Source: Pyronema omphalodes (lineage: Eukaryota > Ascomycota > Pezizomycetes > Pezizales > Pyronemataceae). From it: a DNA stretch of 64,000 bases. The position numbers were made by a program, and so were the translations under genes. The stretch covers positions 496,001 to 560,000 of the forward strand of contig JAJJXM010000023.1 of NCBI GenBank assembly GCA_024516155.1, in the 5' to 3' direction. Shown here in pieces: positions 46,318 to 59,400 of this stretch. The notes beneath the pieces are model-generated. The model had not been told where the DNA came from. It worked only from the letters and a program-made list of their open reading frames with translations, and ran no database searches. Positions within the stretch are counted from its first letter, which is position 1. The number at the start of each line of letters is the position of its first letter.

Positions 46318-48253
46318 TTAAAACTCCTTTCGCCCAAACGAAATCATGTACCCAAATAGTGATCCGTCTCTTTCACACTCCTGTCTAATGGCCTTGTTGT
46401 ACCACCACCAAGGAAGACGGCCTTCATTCATGCCTCTGCTCAATGGGCGGAGACAGTCTTTGAAAAGGTCAGTGTAGTAGTGCCTTCCAGCCTGGACCAT
46501 AAGCTTTGTCGCATCTTCATTATTGCCGACTGCGGGTAGTGCAATTTTGCAGGTCTTGATATCGGCGAAACCGGCAGCCTCAAAATACTGAACCCTTTTT
46601 GAAGGCCGTGCAACCAAGCCACAGTCCTCGATACCCGGAACAAGTCTCGACTCCACCCAAGCGGTGAGTAACTCTCCCTGTCTGCTCGCACCAGCATCCA
46701 TAGACTGAATCTCCAACCATCCACCCGGTTTCACAACTCTCCAACACTCCTGAAGCACCCCAAGCCAAGCCTGACTCTTAACAACGCCTTGAAAAGCGCC
46801 ACTGACAACAACATCAAAGTGACCATCCGGGAATGGAAATAAATCATCGGCTGTTGGAATATATGCGATATGATGGTTTGCCGGTGGCGGCCACGCACGG
46901 ACCTTATCGGCTATGGAATTTGCCCCAAGAGTTGCCAGCGTAATTACCATGCAATTGGGGTATTTGGCCGCTAACACCCATCCGTCGGCTGGTGTACCGT
47001 AGAGGTTAAGGATTTTTCGGCCTTCCTTGGGACGCGCGGACAACAATAGCTCGTGCGCGGGGCATTGAAGTGGCTTGCCACCTGTTAACCAGTTGCGCGC
47101 TACTATCGCCCATAGTCGTTGCTCAAATAATGTCTCCTCAAGCCCTTCCAGTGCGGAATCGCCGTAGTCGCTCCAGTCTTCGGCTAACCGCTTGACCATA
47201 ATCTTAGGAGCCGTATTTTCCATTCGGGAAAGCTGCAATTGGAATGCTGACGGTGTGGAGGCAGAGCTAGATTTTCTCTTCTTAGGAAGAGCGGCAAGCT
47301 GTGGTACTGGAGGTAGGGGACCTCTAGGAACGTAATCATCGTCATGGATGGTCGGAAGAGGTCGATTGACACTGGAAGGGCGGTAAGAGTCGCTACGAGA
47401 AGTTCGAGGCGGGAGTTGCGGGGAAGTAACCGGACTGTTATTGATACTGCTTTCGCTGGTCCTGCAACGTCCAAATTCGCTTGAAGTCGGAGAAAGCGGG
47501 AAGAGATTAAGGATGCTATTATCACCGTATTGGTCTTCGTAAGCTGGGTCGACTTCGCTGTAAGTACTGTATGCACTGCTATGCGTAGTTCGTGATGAGC
47601 TTGTGGTTTGTGAAGTGCTGCTTGTGCGCGGGGGGTAGCTACTGTCAGGTTAGTGGGCAATTTCATCAGGAATGACTCGCCACATACCGATGACCGCTAG
47701 GGCTGGGCGGTTTCATAGAAAGCTCTCCTAGCCTTCTCGCTACATGATCATCGACATCAACCTCTCCATGTCCAAGTCTCGGACTGCTGCGTGGTGAAAG
47801 TCGGTATCGCTCACTACTTGAAGAGCTGCCGGACTTGTTGGAGTGGATACTGTGGGCGAACTCACGGACTACTCGCGCGGATGCAGGCTCTGGGGGCGTG
47901 ATGGGAAGAGGAGAGACTGCTCTGTTTCCTGAGCGAGAGACCGAGGTGATAGGACGTGAGTGATCCGAAACACTGCTGATGTCGCTGATGGTACCGACGT
48001 CTGATGTAGGAGGGCGAAGCGAAGTATCGGAAACTTTTCTTTTTGAGCTGCCGAAACCTGGAATTCCAAACGAAGGATATTTATGTCGAGTTCGAAAGGT
48101 GGATCCTGAATTACTTCGTGAAGAATATGTTCGGTCTGATGATGAACTACTGCTGATACTGCCTTCGCGCTCTCGTGCCTTTCGTTCCCGACGCTCACCT
48201 ACCGTCTCTGCGGCCCCAGACCCGGTGAATGCTGCATCGTACGCAAAAAACAT
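46318..48253 (-). CDS. UMTA-like SAM-dependent methyltransferase with long disordered N-terminus
   Basis: Two exons, 48253-47688 and 47641-46318; the 46-bp intron is classic (GTATGT...ACTAAC...CAG). The sum is 1890 nt, giving 629 aa. Residues 1-320 are Ser/Arg/Pro-rich and disordered, with a possible basic nuclear signal (GSSKRKVSD). The fold occupies about 340-629. Recognisable are the motif II/III region FPFPDGHFDVVVSGA, the motif IV/post-II LQECWRVVKPGGWLEIQ (about 484-500) and a C-terminal YFEAAGFADIKTCK. Motif I, normally D/ExGxGxG, reads KILNLYGTPADG (about 398-409) and is not canonical, so SAM binding may be altered. The family includes many fungal secondary-metabolism and regulatory methyltransferases (LaeA-like fold), but the substrate here is unknown. 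The start at 48253 is the only ATG after an in-frame TGA. Confidence 0.85.
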
Positions 48254-51200
48254 CGATGAGCTCTGGTGTGGTGACTGCTGGGACGATGGTGGATGTTGAT
48301 TCGGTCAGTTCTGTAGTTGTTCGCGTAAGTATAAAATTCGGGGTGCATAAACTCTATATGAGAGGGAGGGGAGGTATTAAGGTCAGGTACCCACCCCTAT
48401 GTACAGTGAACCTGGAGAGGATCAATTCAGTAGCTCAAAGCAGAAGGAGGCTTGATAGTCTTGACGCATTTACTTTTGCTATCTAAGATTTTCATGAATC
48501 CTTTGGTGGGGTTTTCGGTCATATACAGTATCGTACGGGAATTTATCCAACAACCTGGGCAGCCATAATGGCTGTAATGGATAGACTAATGGCAAGCCTA
48601 ATAAAAGCCCTGCATGGCTAAGGATGTCCATCGTCCTAAATACCGCTATGTACTAAGAATTGGGCAACGGTGTCTAACGTTACGGATCTGCTTCTGAATT
48701 CGAATCAGAATTCTGCTGACATCCTTCCTTTTGCAATCGCCATCTTTCCCAACTCTCCCCCCAGTCCCTCCACCCCTCATGCTCGCTCCGGAATGGCTAA
48801 CCGTGGAGTTGGTGCTATCACCCATTGGTTAAAATGAAATAACGGGCTTGAACATCTCTCAAAGCAAAACATTCAAATAGGACAGTGATCATGACATAGC
48901 TGGATATGCCCTACGACGCTAAGGGAAACACGAGACTGCGGTGAAGACATGTCTGATGCGCACTGCAATATCCGCCCCCCAATGGCACTGTAGTACGGCC
49001 ATGTGGGCCGCGACCCTAAGGGGACATCGTCATATATTGGGGAGGTCCTGACTGAAGGCGTTAGCTGGGGCGAGAGCGAAGAGAGGCAGATGAGCCCCTG
49101 CCACCGGAACTAAATGTCTGGGAACCCAAGGCCAGCAGAGTACATATTAACCCCTTACGTTTATCTGCCGCAACACAAAAGTGAAGGTGTGTGAAGGTGT
49201 GTGAAGGTGTGAAGCGCGGTGCAGATAATCAATGTGAAGCTTGTCAAAAAGGGGAAATTCCCACGTGGAAACCGATCGCAGGCGGTTAGCATGGGGTGCG
49301 GGGGAGAGACAATAAACCACCATAAAATTTATCACCTTACAAAAGCAACTGTAACACCGAGGCGTTGAGAAAACAGCCGATGAAGATCCATATTTCATCA
49401 TCTCTTTCATCATCTCTTTCATCATTTGTCTCAGGGTAAGTAATCGAGTCGGCCTGGACTGCGGTGACGATGGAATTCATGAAGCGAAAGAGAGGCGTCA
49501 CCCCTGAATTGAAAGCCACTGCCGCCGATATGTACGCGTTCGCGGGAGCTAAACACGCGGGCCGTATTAATTCGATAGCCGTCTGCCGACATAGTGGAAA
49601 CAATTTACAAGTGTTCCTTCGTGTTTCCTGATCTCTGTGTGAGCTGGATATATTAGCCCTATTCACGGCAATTTTCATCGGGCCCTCCAACAATTTCCAT
49701 TAGGAGACACAGCTGAATGTTATTACCTCAGTTATCGAATCTACGATGCGTTTTTATCTTAATCCCGAATCCCTCATGGATTTTTTAATACTTCAATCCT
49801 GGTGCACCCATAATCAATCCGCAGTGCGAATCGAAACGCAGCTGCGACGCAATACAAATACGAGCGGCAAAAGGCCTCCCTTTTCCTGATAGCAGATGGA
49901 ATTGTATCGAGAGATCTGCCGACGGGTGCAGCGAAAATTACCAGCACCTCATGACTTTGCTTCCATGCGCGGGATGAGTGCAGACGCATTGATATCTGGA
50001 CCATCTACGTTGCACACGCGTGGTTGGTTTACCGTTTTGTCTGCCTTTATCATAGACATTTCACAATATTGTCTGTGTTTGGTCAATGGTGCATGGTTTC
50101 GTGATCCGTGGCCACAGCGTTGGTACTTTCAGGTACTACAGTAATATGTTTGAAGGTCAATTCCACACCCATCCGATGACTTCCTCGTACCATTTATTTC
50201 TATCCCGCATTTCCAATATAACCAATCGAGGCTCAACCGTAAACCTTGCCTATCCTCCCACATAATCGTCCTACGTCTCTGTCGGGAATCAAAATCCTTC
50301 ACCCATGTATTCGCAATCCCCCAAATGTTGACGGTGCGAAACCGATGTGGAGTCTCGCAAAAAGCTGAATACAAAGTGGATCCCCAAGGCCAGAGAACGA
50401 ATATTTGAAGTTTTCGTAAATAGAAACGACTATGCCTTTAAACACCGTGCAAAGCGAATGCGAGATTGCCAGACGGAGTTCAGGCGGAGTTTGGGTGGAG
50501 ATGCTGGGCGTCATTCCGCCCTAAAAGCTACATAGCTGCCCTGAGGAACAACCGGCGCGATATTTGACGACAGCTCCCCTGGTATATTCTTCACCGTGCA
50601 AATCAATCTCGTAGCACCTCCTACTTCAAGGACTTCGGATCTCCGATATTACAGTAATTCTCACATGCATGAAGAAGAATCGATGCCACCTGGGATTGCA
50701 ATCATTATCTTGTTCGGGATTATTATTATTTGGTTATGACAGATAAGTCTGTGTACCCTGCGCACAGAAGCTGATGTATCGAAACATTCTTCATGTAGAA
50801 AATCGGTATGTCCTGACGAGCCCTAAAAGCCACCAATTTGGAATTAGCTTCAATTAGCCTTACCTTTTAACTCAACAAAGCTATGTATCCCCAGCCCTTT
50901 CCGCTTGTTTCCATTGGTCCGTCCGACACCTGGTATGGTCTAAACCGTAAACTTTGTTCACTCCGGAAACCCCTCACAGGAGAACTCCAGTTCCTGATGA
51001 GAGTTTAGCGGAAAGAAATCATCACCAACTTGAGGACCCTTGGCATATGCAGCTCCATCATGATGCTCGCTGTATAGAAGACACCAGAGAAGAAAATAAA
51101 TTCACATTTCCTGCAGATGACGGGATTGCAGATTATTGGTGAAACTCTAGGGGAAACCTTAGAGCAGGTGTTTTTGAATTGTTGGCGCGATGCCGTGCTC

Positions 51201-53552
51201 TGATGGGTTCAGCTAAGCTCTGCTAAACTCTTCCCGACTCCAAAACTCAGCTGTGAAGAAACTACGGAACGATTCCGAAGAAAGTTTAAAAAAAGCGACA
51301 GAATTTCGGGTCGTCGCGGGAGACGGCGGGACTACCGTGATGAGCTGTGGCTTCAACCTTGGTGGATTGCTCCACGATCACCTAACTATAGTTACTGATG
51401 TCTTGCATTGACCGATTGAATTGCAAGATCTATCCATCTAACGCCGCAAACTTCTTTCACAAGTCCGATGAGGCGATGGAGAGGGGAGCCGATGTTGTTT
51501 GCTCGTTTAGGCATACGGCCCGAAAAGCACAGGCACATGCACATAACAACAACAGCAATAACAATCCCAAATACGGCTATGGTCAATGAGAAACAAATCT
51601 GTGACTCCAGCTATACTAATCTAGCAATGCCGTTATTCCTAGACAGAACCTCACGCATTAACTCCAAAATGTTTTCAATTGAGTGAAAGCAGACAGCTTG
51701 ACAGCCCGACCTCCGAGCTCAAACACCCGCACTTACAAGCTCTTTGATTTTCGTCATAATATTACTGATCTCGTAGTTCATAGCAATAGCCTTTCAACCA
51801 ATCAGCAAATTCATAGCGGCACGGCTTCTGGTGCAGTTGTAATCGGATCTGAAGCAAAGCATGCGGATGATTAACGTATGTCGCACGTTCGTGGATAGCG
51901 GCCCTCCTCCGATATTCAAACGATGAACCAATAGAATCGCACCTGCGTCATAACTCCATCCAAAAAAATGATGACGGAACAAACCGCACGAAACCAAAGT
52001 TTATCGCGATAGTTAAGTTTCTTGGAATTCGCCAGCAGATAATAAGAATTTTCCAGAGTCTATGGCTGGAAACAAGCTTCGAACGTACATAGCCCGTGCG
52101 GAAGTAACGCCGTTCACGTCATCACGCTGGCTCGCAGAAGATTCTAAGGCTGCACATACATAAGAAGCCACGAACCATAGGAAATACATACTTAGCATAG
52201 CTAAAGAAGCATAGCATAACACGTGAACCAAAGGGGATCAAATAATAATCCAAATCACAATCACACTCAACACGTGAATTTCTATATCAACAGTCAAGAC
52301 TTTTCTACTGCACCTCTGCTACAACCCTGAATATCACCCTATCTCCCTTCATCACGACACCGACACCGACATCGCAGTACGCCGAAAGAAAAATTCCCAT
52401 CTGCCCGAACTCGTGGGAACCAAAGAGGAATCAAAGGAGAATCTACCGACTGATCGTACGGAAATATTGCCGGAAGAATTCACGCCGAACATCAAACACC
52501 TCCGACTAACAAAAGGACGCGTCTCCTGTTTATCTTGGGAGGTTCTGTTGGGATTCGGAGGCGTGAAAGTTTTCGGGATCAAATCTCGTTTTCCCAGCTT
52601 CGGTTTCCACAAAACCGAAGAAGACTAAAGCGGTGAAGCATAGCATTGTGAAGCAAAAATCATGAACTTTGGTTCGGAAAACGAGTGATATGACGTGGAG
52701 ATTTCGCTCCATTCCTGCAGTAAACCCTCTCTACAAGAATATTTCGGTACCGGCGGCAAGTGGCCTTCTACAGAGATTATTCTTACATATGCATTGCGCA
52801 CTCACAAAAAGCGCATTCCTAATTACCTCCTCGACATAGCTATGAGCAGTCCCGACAATTACCCGAATTGTAATATATATGATCCGAAACATAATAACGT
52901 GGTATTTATTATTCCGAAATCTCCTTTTTCTTTTTAGCCATGGACCATAATCCAATTACATATTTCATATGCCTATATCGAAGTAGTTTAGTTCGCGTAT
53001 CTGGATCCACTGACATGTGGGCAATCTGGGGGCCAAAACTAAAGGGCCTGTGCAAGTATGTATGGAAAAGTGGAGACACACCCTGGGGAGGCAGCAAATA
53101 TAGAACTTCCTGAAAAATGAAACGTTTCGTGATAATTTTCTGGCACCGGGCTTGAAATACATGACGAGGGGCGCGCACGGAGTTAAAACTTTGAACTATC
53201 GGCAACGAAGTGCCCATGCGATCATGGTCTGTCACTCATTATTCGGAGCCGGCATATCGATACAGTGAGGTTTCAATGACTACAGGGCTGCGCTATGAGA
53301 AGTTGCCAAATATTCTATATTTTGGACTGGTGTTAAACTTCTGTGCGATATGGGAGATTCGTCGTTTCAAATTGCTGTTTGCCACTCCTTAACAGTGCTA
53401 AGCATTTTATTACTGTTGTTCTTTCCGGGGTACTGTCTATCATCTCATCATAATTGAAAAAACCAAAGATAACATCAAAAAGGAAAAAACAAATGCAAAA
53501 GCCAAGAAATACTCCTAAAAAACCAACCCACGTCTCAACTGCAATAATATCT
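48254..53552. other. Gene-poor interval with unresolved exon-like ORFs
   Basis: About 5.3 kb with no gene that I can model end to end. Exon-like stretches on the minus strand include about 49440-49600 (GC-rich, open in two frames) and 51392-52206, where a signal-peptide-like ORF (from 52206) and a membrane-segment ORF (51392-51590) lie in order. On the plus strand, 51400-51589 is a 63-codon ATG ORF overlapping the latter. GTGTGAAG repeats occur near 49180-49210. Confidence 0.4.
52022..52206 (-). CDS. Possible first exon of a secreted or membrane protein (unrecognised)
   Basis: An ATG-started ORF on the minus strand, opening MLSMYFLWFVASYVCAALES, which has the length and hydrophobicity of a signal peptide. 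About 40 polar residues follow before a stop. Downstream on the same strand (51392-51590) a frame preceded by a CAG acceptor encodes a strongly hydrophobic SLTIAVFGIVIAVVVMCM segment followed by basic residues, as in a single-pass membrane protein. I could not join the two by a convincing intron chain, so this is a candidate only. The family is unknown. Confidence 0.25.
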
Positions 53553-54107
53553 TCAATACCGCTCTCCTCTGTTATACGTCGGTCTATAATCCAGTTTATA
53601 GTCGTATGAACGCCACCGTCTCTGCGAATCCGCCATTTCTTGTTGTTTGTTCTTAAGATCAGTTATCGCTGGCATCAGATCCCCCATCATCTTTGCGTTC
53701 GATTGCTCAGTCTGTTCCTTTATAGTTGCTTGTACTGCTTGGATACTCTGCATTATATTCGCATTAAAAAGTTGGTGAGTCTTTTCATTTTGCTGTTTAA
53801 CCTCGTCTATCTTTTTTTCAAGCTCCTCTTCGGATTTTCGAATTAGTCGTATAACCGGATCCAGGTCATACCAAGGCGGCAGCCGGGTCGTTCCCGACGA
53901 GATTGTTGGGAGTTCACCACCACCCCGACGCACGAGAACCATTTCATAATCACTACCGTTTACAAATTGGACCAAATTTGTGTGGATTACGGGTTGGAAG
54001 CAGTCAGTAGGACCATAGCGAATGGTTGGCTTGATAGTCATTGCGCTTGGAAAGTACTCATTGAATTGAGTTGAAGCCATGCCGTTTTGGTAAATGTTGC
54101 CGGACAT
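53553..54107 (-). CDS. Short hypothetical coiled-coil protein
   Basis: An intronless ORF of 184 aa starting ATG (MSGNIYQNGMASTQFNEYF). There is no signal peptide or membrane segment. The N-terminal half is a compact-looking region (TIKPTIRYGPTDCF, then a RRGGGELPT turn). Residues about 95-165 form a long amphipathic, Gln/Glu/Lys-rich helix (RKSEEELEKKIDEVKQQNEK onward), probably a coiled coil. The C-terminus is Arg/Tyr-rich. Codon usage and the charged helix look like a real protein, but I recognise no family and see no partner nearby. A function cannot be given. Confidence 0.6.
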   Translation of the reverse strand: MSGNIYQNGMASTQFNEYFPSAMTIKPTIRYGPTDCFQPVIHTNLVQFVNGSDYEMVLVRRGGGELPTISSGTTRLPPWYDLDPVIRLIRKSEEELEKKIDEVKQQNEKTHQLFNANIMQSIQAVQATIKEQTEQSNAKMMGDLMPAITDLKNKQQEMADSQRRWRSYDYKLDYRPTYNRGERY

Positions 54108-55170
54108 TTTTTTTGAGCGACAGTTAAAGAAATTTTGAAATTGAGTAAAGGGCCGAAATAATGGGGGTGGGTAGACTAATAGTGGCTGTAGTGAATTCGA
54201 TAGATTTCAAGTGGCTGGTCCGTCGTTCGGGAGTTGATTTGAGATACTTCAGTAGATAGTGACTTGTGGGTGTATTTAGTGTTATTTGAGGCTTCTTTAA
54301 GCGAAAGTTATTAGCTGAGGCTGCTTAGCCGATGAACTTATTGGTAATAACTGACTGCTTTATTCACATGAAAAGGAATCCGAACTGTTGGCCCTGTTTG
54401 AACCGTTGTACTTTGGTGAATCGTCGCTCTCGATGGTTGGTTTCTGATATCTCGAATGAAGTGATGATTTATCCGAGAAGACCGAGAACCTTCAGAGTAT
54501 ATATATTAGAGTTATGTTTCTCAAGGCTGTGGCTGCGAGGATGCATGATCCCGCTCAGTGTTACGGAATGACCAATATTCATTGACCAACTCATCGGCAT
54601 ATGACCATCAGACAACAAGCAAGCCCTGAATTTCTTTGAAATCATTGGTCTATTATTCTTATTCAAACTTTTGATTGATCTTTAGAGTATCGTTATGTGC
54701 AAGCCGCAACGAAAGTCCGTACACGTTGAGTGTTGTTAAATCGTTTGCCAATCAGGCAGTGCAAAGCAAGTATATCAGAGATAGGAAACGGTTACAGCAG
54801 CTACCTACTTTTGGCAAGGTTGGAATGTTTTGGCACTGCCCCACGGTCATCGTCAGAAGTCTGTGATTTGTTCCTGCATCACGGATCGTCACGTCATTAT
54901 TTGATCACGTGTATACGCAAAATTAGTTACTGCATATCACAGAGAGCTAGCTCAACAAGCTTGAAGCGCATTAAAATTCATGTATTACTCTACTTCTCAT
55001 TATATCGTTTTCGAAGGAACACAACCATCGCGAATTTTACCAGCGACGCGTGACGCGCGATGATCGAGGGTTAGGTATCCCCTCCCCCGATCTTGAGCTC
55101 CAAGGTACTGATAGCTTCCCCGCCAGTTCCCCGCGCAACTACCCAGCTTCATCTCCTCACCTCCACCACG
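54108..55170. other. Intergenic between divergent genes
   Basis: About 1.06 kb between the start of the 184-aa ORF (minus) and the CoaD-like gene (plus). No supported gene; short ORFs here lack motifs. It must contain both promoters. Confidence 0.5.
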
Positions 55171-56367
55171 ATGGAATCCGCCGCCTCAACCGTACCCGCG
55201 ACCGCTGCAACCGCCATGAGCGAAAACGTTACTGCCGCCCTCGTCCTCAACTCTGTCCCCCAAACCTGCTCCATCACCACAGCCATCAACTACTGGGCCC
55301 CATCCATTACCGAAACCTATGCCAGAATCAATACATACGGCGCTCCTACCCTGCTGTACATCGGTGCACCCCCGCCTTTCACCATCGCATCCCGTAGAAA
55401 ATTCTTCCCAGCTGTACAGAAGCTTTTAACGGAGGTCTACGCGCTATGCTTTAAGCTTGCCGCGGAATGTTCAGTCAAGGTTGATGTGCGAGTAGTGTTA
55501 TTGGATGATAATGATTCCGCGGATGATAACGCGTTTGGTCCGGTATTGCGCACAGAACAGTTGGCGGATATGCAGTTATGGGATGCGTTATTGGTCACAA
55601 GAAATGATCAGGGATACCAGAATCAAGGACAGTTTTTGGGTGCCACCATGAGCCCTAATTTGAGGGTTTACTATGTTTCACCGGGAACTTTAGAGAAAGA
55701 GGAGGATATTATTGATATACCCCAGGCAGAGGGAGAGTTGGAGGAACACAAAATCGTTGCCGGTGAGTAGGCAAATACGATGAGAATGGAATACTGGCTA
55801 ATGATATTGATAGTTGGCGGTACTTTCGATCACCTCCATCTCGGTCACAAGTTACTACTTACTTGTACTGCTTTTATGGCTGCTTCTCCATGCTATCCCA
55901 CGACTCGCCTTATTATTGGTCTTACTGGTCCGGAGATGTTGAAGGACAAGAAACATGCCGAGCAAATGGAAGCTTACCAGTACCGGTCCACGAGAGTTCT
56001 CGAATTCCTCCGCGGGATTGTGGATATAACCCCCTTTGATAGTCGTGGACCCCTCGAAACTTCAGAGGTGGATGGAGTTACCATCTGTAATTTCACTGAG
56101 TATGATCGTGGCGATGATAGTAAGAAGGTAATTGTGGAAATTTCAGAGTTGAGTGACCCCTTCGGGCCTACAATCACAGAGGAAGGTGTAACGGCACTTG
56201 TGGTAACAAAGGAAACCGAGAGCGGAGGTGCTGCCGTGAATAAGCGGAGAGAGGATAAGGGATGGAATATTTTGGAGGTTGGTGTAGTGGATCTATTGAT
56301 GGATGGTGAGGAGAAATTGAGTAGTACTAAGCTGAGAAGAATGGCGGGTGAGCGAGAACTTGAGTAA
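55171..56367 (+). CDS. CAB4: Phosphopantetheine adenylyltransferase (CoaD/Cab4-like)
   Basis: Two exons, 55171-55762 and 55814-56367; the 51-bp intron (GTGAGT...GCTAAT...TAG) gives 1146 nt and 381 aa. Residues 1-195 form an N-terminal extension typical of the fungal enzyme. The nucleotidyltransferase domain starts at the exon join with VGGTFDHLHLGHKLLL (198-213): the T/HxGH-type ATP-binding motif. It ends with LSSTKLRRM, the ISSTxxR signature. The enzyme transfers AMP from ATP to 4'-phosphopantetheine, making dephospho-CoA, the penultimate step of CoA synthesis, in the cytosol. The start ATG at 55171 is preferred over the longer open frame because the upstream part opens from TTG. The gene's last about 40 bp are tandemly duplicated across the stop codon. 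Confidence 0.93.
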
Positions 56368-56408
56368 TACCAAGCTAAGAAGGATGGCGGACGAGAGAGG
56401 ACTTGAAT
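56321..56408 (+). repeat. Imperfect tandem duplication across the CoaD-like stop codon
   Basis: The 3' coding end (AGTACTAAGCTGAGAAGAATG ... GAGAACTTGAG) is followed directly by a diverged copy (AGTAATACCAAGCTAAGAAG ... GAGGACTTGAA). The unit is about 40-44 bp. The stop codon of the gene lies at the junction, so the second copy is now 3' UTR; it contains the relic of the ISSTxxR-coding segment. Confidence 0.8.
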
Positions 56409-59400
56409 TAGAGCAACGGAGATACCTAGTGGAGTTATGATATATTTGTCAATGTTTTGATCAAGCGGCTATTTATTGAATATTTTGAAGTGAAAGCATG
56501 AAGAATATCTACGACTGAATCCAGAGTACTCGGCACTGTTCGACATCATTGAACATCAGTCCTGCTAAATGCACATCTTTTAACCACACGATTTGATTTG
56601 ATAGATATTTAGCCCGATGATTACCGGATGGGCCGAGGAACGAGCCCAACTAATGAGGATACAGATGCTAACCTTGTGTAACAGGTTAACATTAGCTGGA
56701 TGTTGTCAACATCGTGACATTTCATGAATACGCGGTTTTGTGAGCAACGAATCCCAGAACCAATGATAACAAGTGCACATATTCAAGATTATTTCAGCTT
56801 ATATTTAACGGCTACTATCGGAGTAATGAAGGATAAGTGTAAAATTCTCTACCCCAAACGACAACGACAAAACGAGGCCCGGATAAGTAAACAAAACTTA
56901 TCAGTGTCTTTTCTGTAGGAGCACAGGCACGTAACAGCCATCTTTCCGGGAAAATACCGCGGTAATCAGCATATATTTCTTCTTTCTCTGAATAATTGAC
57001 CCGGATTCATGTATGAACTGACGGCATCAAGCGAGAATTAGTTTACCTCAGTCAAAAGTCTTTCAAGTTAATTGTAGCCGGCTCACAACGGAGAATAGAG
57101 AAGCATACATCGGACCATTATTATGTGGGCTGGAAACAAATTACATGGGCCTGGGTATATGCCGATTAGGAATTCTCTAGGGCTTGAGCCATGTGTATAC
57201 ACCCACTCAAAAGAAGGTTGGGTGCGGACGGAAACCGGCGGCCTTAGTTAGAATGTAATAGATACTACACACGGATATTCGGAGTAATGTAATGGCACAT
57301 TTCTACATCAAGAGTACGTGATAGTATAGTAAGGTTTGAACTTTATGGAAATTTTCCAGAGTAGGGAGTACTTGAGAAACTTTCGCCAACTGAAAGAGGC
57401 GGACGGTGATGATTCGTGACTTGATGGCAGGTTAGTATTAAACCACCAACTCTAATAATAACATCAGTATTATAAGCATTACAAATAAACTAGTATTTCA
57501 TCTACCAACCTTTTATAACGTAGTACGTATTCCTCGTATCACATTAACATTAGTCTATCCACAAAATTACCAATTATCATGATTCTCTTCGGCAACCTGC
57601 ATCTAAAACCCACCCAACCCAGCAGCCCTACACTTACCACATACCGTAGCAAACCACGCAAACCCGCCCTTACCTTTCATGAACGAATCCCCAGTCCAAC
57701 TGTCCAACGTATCTCGTATTCGGCGTAGGATACACCACGCTTCCTTACCAGATGGATTGTAAACAAGTCATTCACCCTTCAAAATCCCACCACGACATCC
57801 GCACATATGCCGTATGCCGTTCCGTTGCTCCATCAGCCAGTCCCCAAGCGAGCGCCCAAATGCCAAAAAAGCCTCCCCCAGAAAAGCCATCCGTGATGGC
57901 TCCCAGAAATTTGAAGCATAGTGAGGTTCAAATGTCCTGTGCCGCTGTTTGTATCTCATCACTCGACTTAAACCCGGCTGGAGATCGCCTCACCAGTCAT
58001 CATGTAAACACAAGGGTTTTTGGATATGACAGATTGAAGGATTCGTAAGCCTTTTACCTGCCAAGTTCCGGATATCTTCGCCGGAACTTGAATAAAAACA
58101 AACAGATGATGCTCGATGAAGGCGTTCTACGGGTGGCTTTTTTTGTGGCTTAAAGGCCGAAAAAAACCCACCACCCATAACATAAAGCAGCATGTTAATG
58201 AAAAGTGCAGGTATTTCCAAGGAATTTAATCACGCTGCTGAGCACAGCATTGAGTTGTCCCCACGAAAGCCAGCCACTGTAATTATTAGTAACCACCTTA
58301 CTGCGGGCTTCCGCCGTGCGCAGTGTACTTGTCAAGGATGGCCAAGTAAGGCCAAGTTATACAAAAACGGGATACTCAAAATGGTTGGGCCTGTTTTTCT
58401 ACTACATACATACTTTCAAGCCTTTAAATTCCAGCCAGAAATCTTGGCTGTATTGACAAGCCAAGCTTAGAAAGATATGCAGTTTTCCGTAGTGATTTAG
58501 GATTTGGCCAGTCAGAGGACGGGACGAAGACCAGTGTGAGAGTAAAAAATAAATGATCAAGGATGAAGGAGACGAGGGCAAAAATAACTGCTGTCGTACC
58601 TTTTCACTGCTGTCTTCATGCTGTCTAACTCACGGCCCGTAAAGATTCACTGTTTTTTACAGTTTGTCAGTTATTTATTGAGGTGGTGATGTGATGCAAA
58701 TATGTTGTCAAATGTTACGCAGTCTAATTGGTAAAGTAGAAAGCGTGGGATCATGAGCAGCCTGGTGATATGTTACTGTTATTATCCGCCAGTCATTCAT
58801 CAGCTCAAATCTTCCTGACTCGACAGCTCTGCAAAATCTCACGGCCTGGGAAGCTGGGATGGGACCAGGCTCCGCGGAAAGCTCGCTTACAGGAGCATAT
58901 AGACTTGTGGCTACTATAAACCCATTGAACTGTGGTGCCGCATCCGGACGACCTTGTGATCGATCAAAAACCGTACGTGGATCACCGGAAGTGCCTCCAT
59001 CCATCCAATCTTCAGTATTCTTTCGTGACTCGTCTCCTCAAGGTCATGCCAGCTTTCCCACATATCCCCCGCGGTATCATGATTCATAATATACCACGAT
59101 GACCAGGCCTCATTACATTCCGAGCTGCAGTAAGCCGCCGCGGAAACCATCATCGGTGTTGTCGTAGGTGATAGCGAACCTTGTTGAACCTTTTCGGACC
59201 TCGTCGGTGGCTTAATTGCACCCGAGCTGGGAGCTGGCGTGGTATCACGGAGGGCCACACAGCAACGATCACCACCAGGATCGAAAGATCATATTCCTTC
59301 CAGGTTCTTCCTCCGTTGTTAGCTCGACGTGAGGTGACGTTGGCGTTCTCATAGCCAGGCGTAGCGAAGCGTGGTGATGTACAGGGCTGATAGCTTGCGG

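Noticed and set aside
48680..48725. tRNA-like TTCGAATC stretch
   Set aside because: It is a short palindrome (TTCTGAATTCGAATCAGAATTC-like) without acceptor, D or anticodon arms around it.
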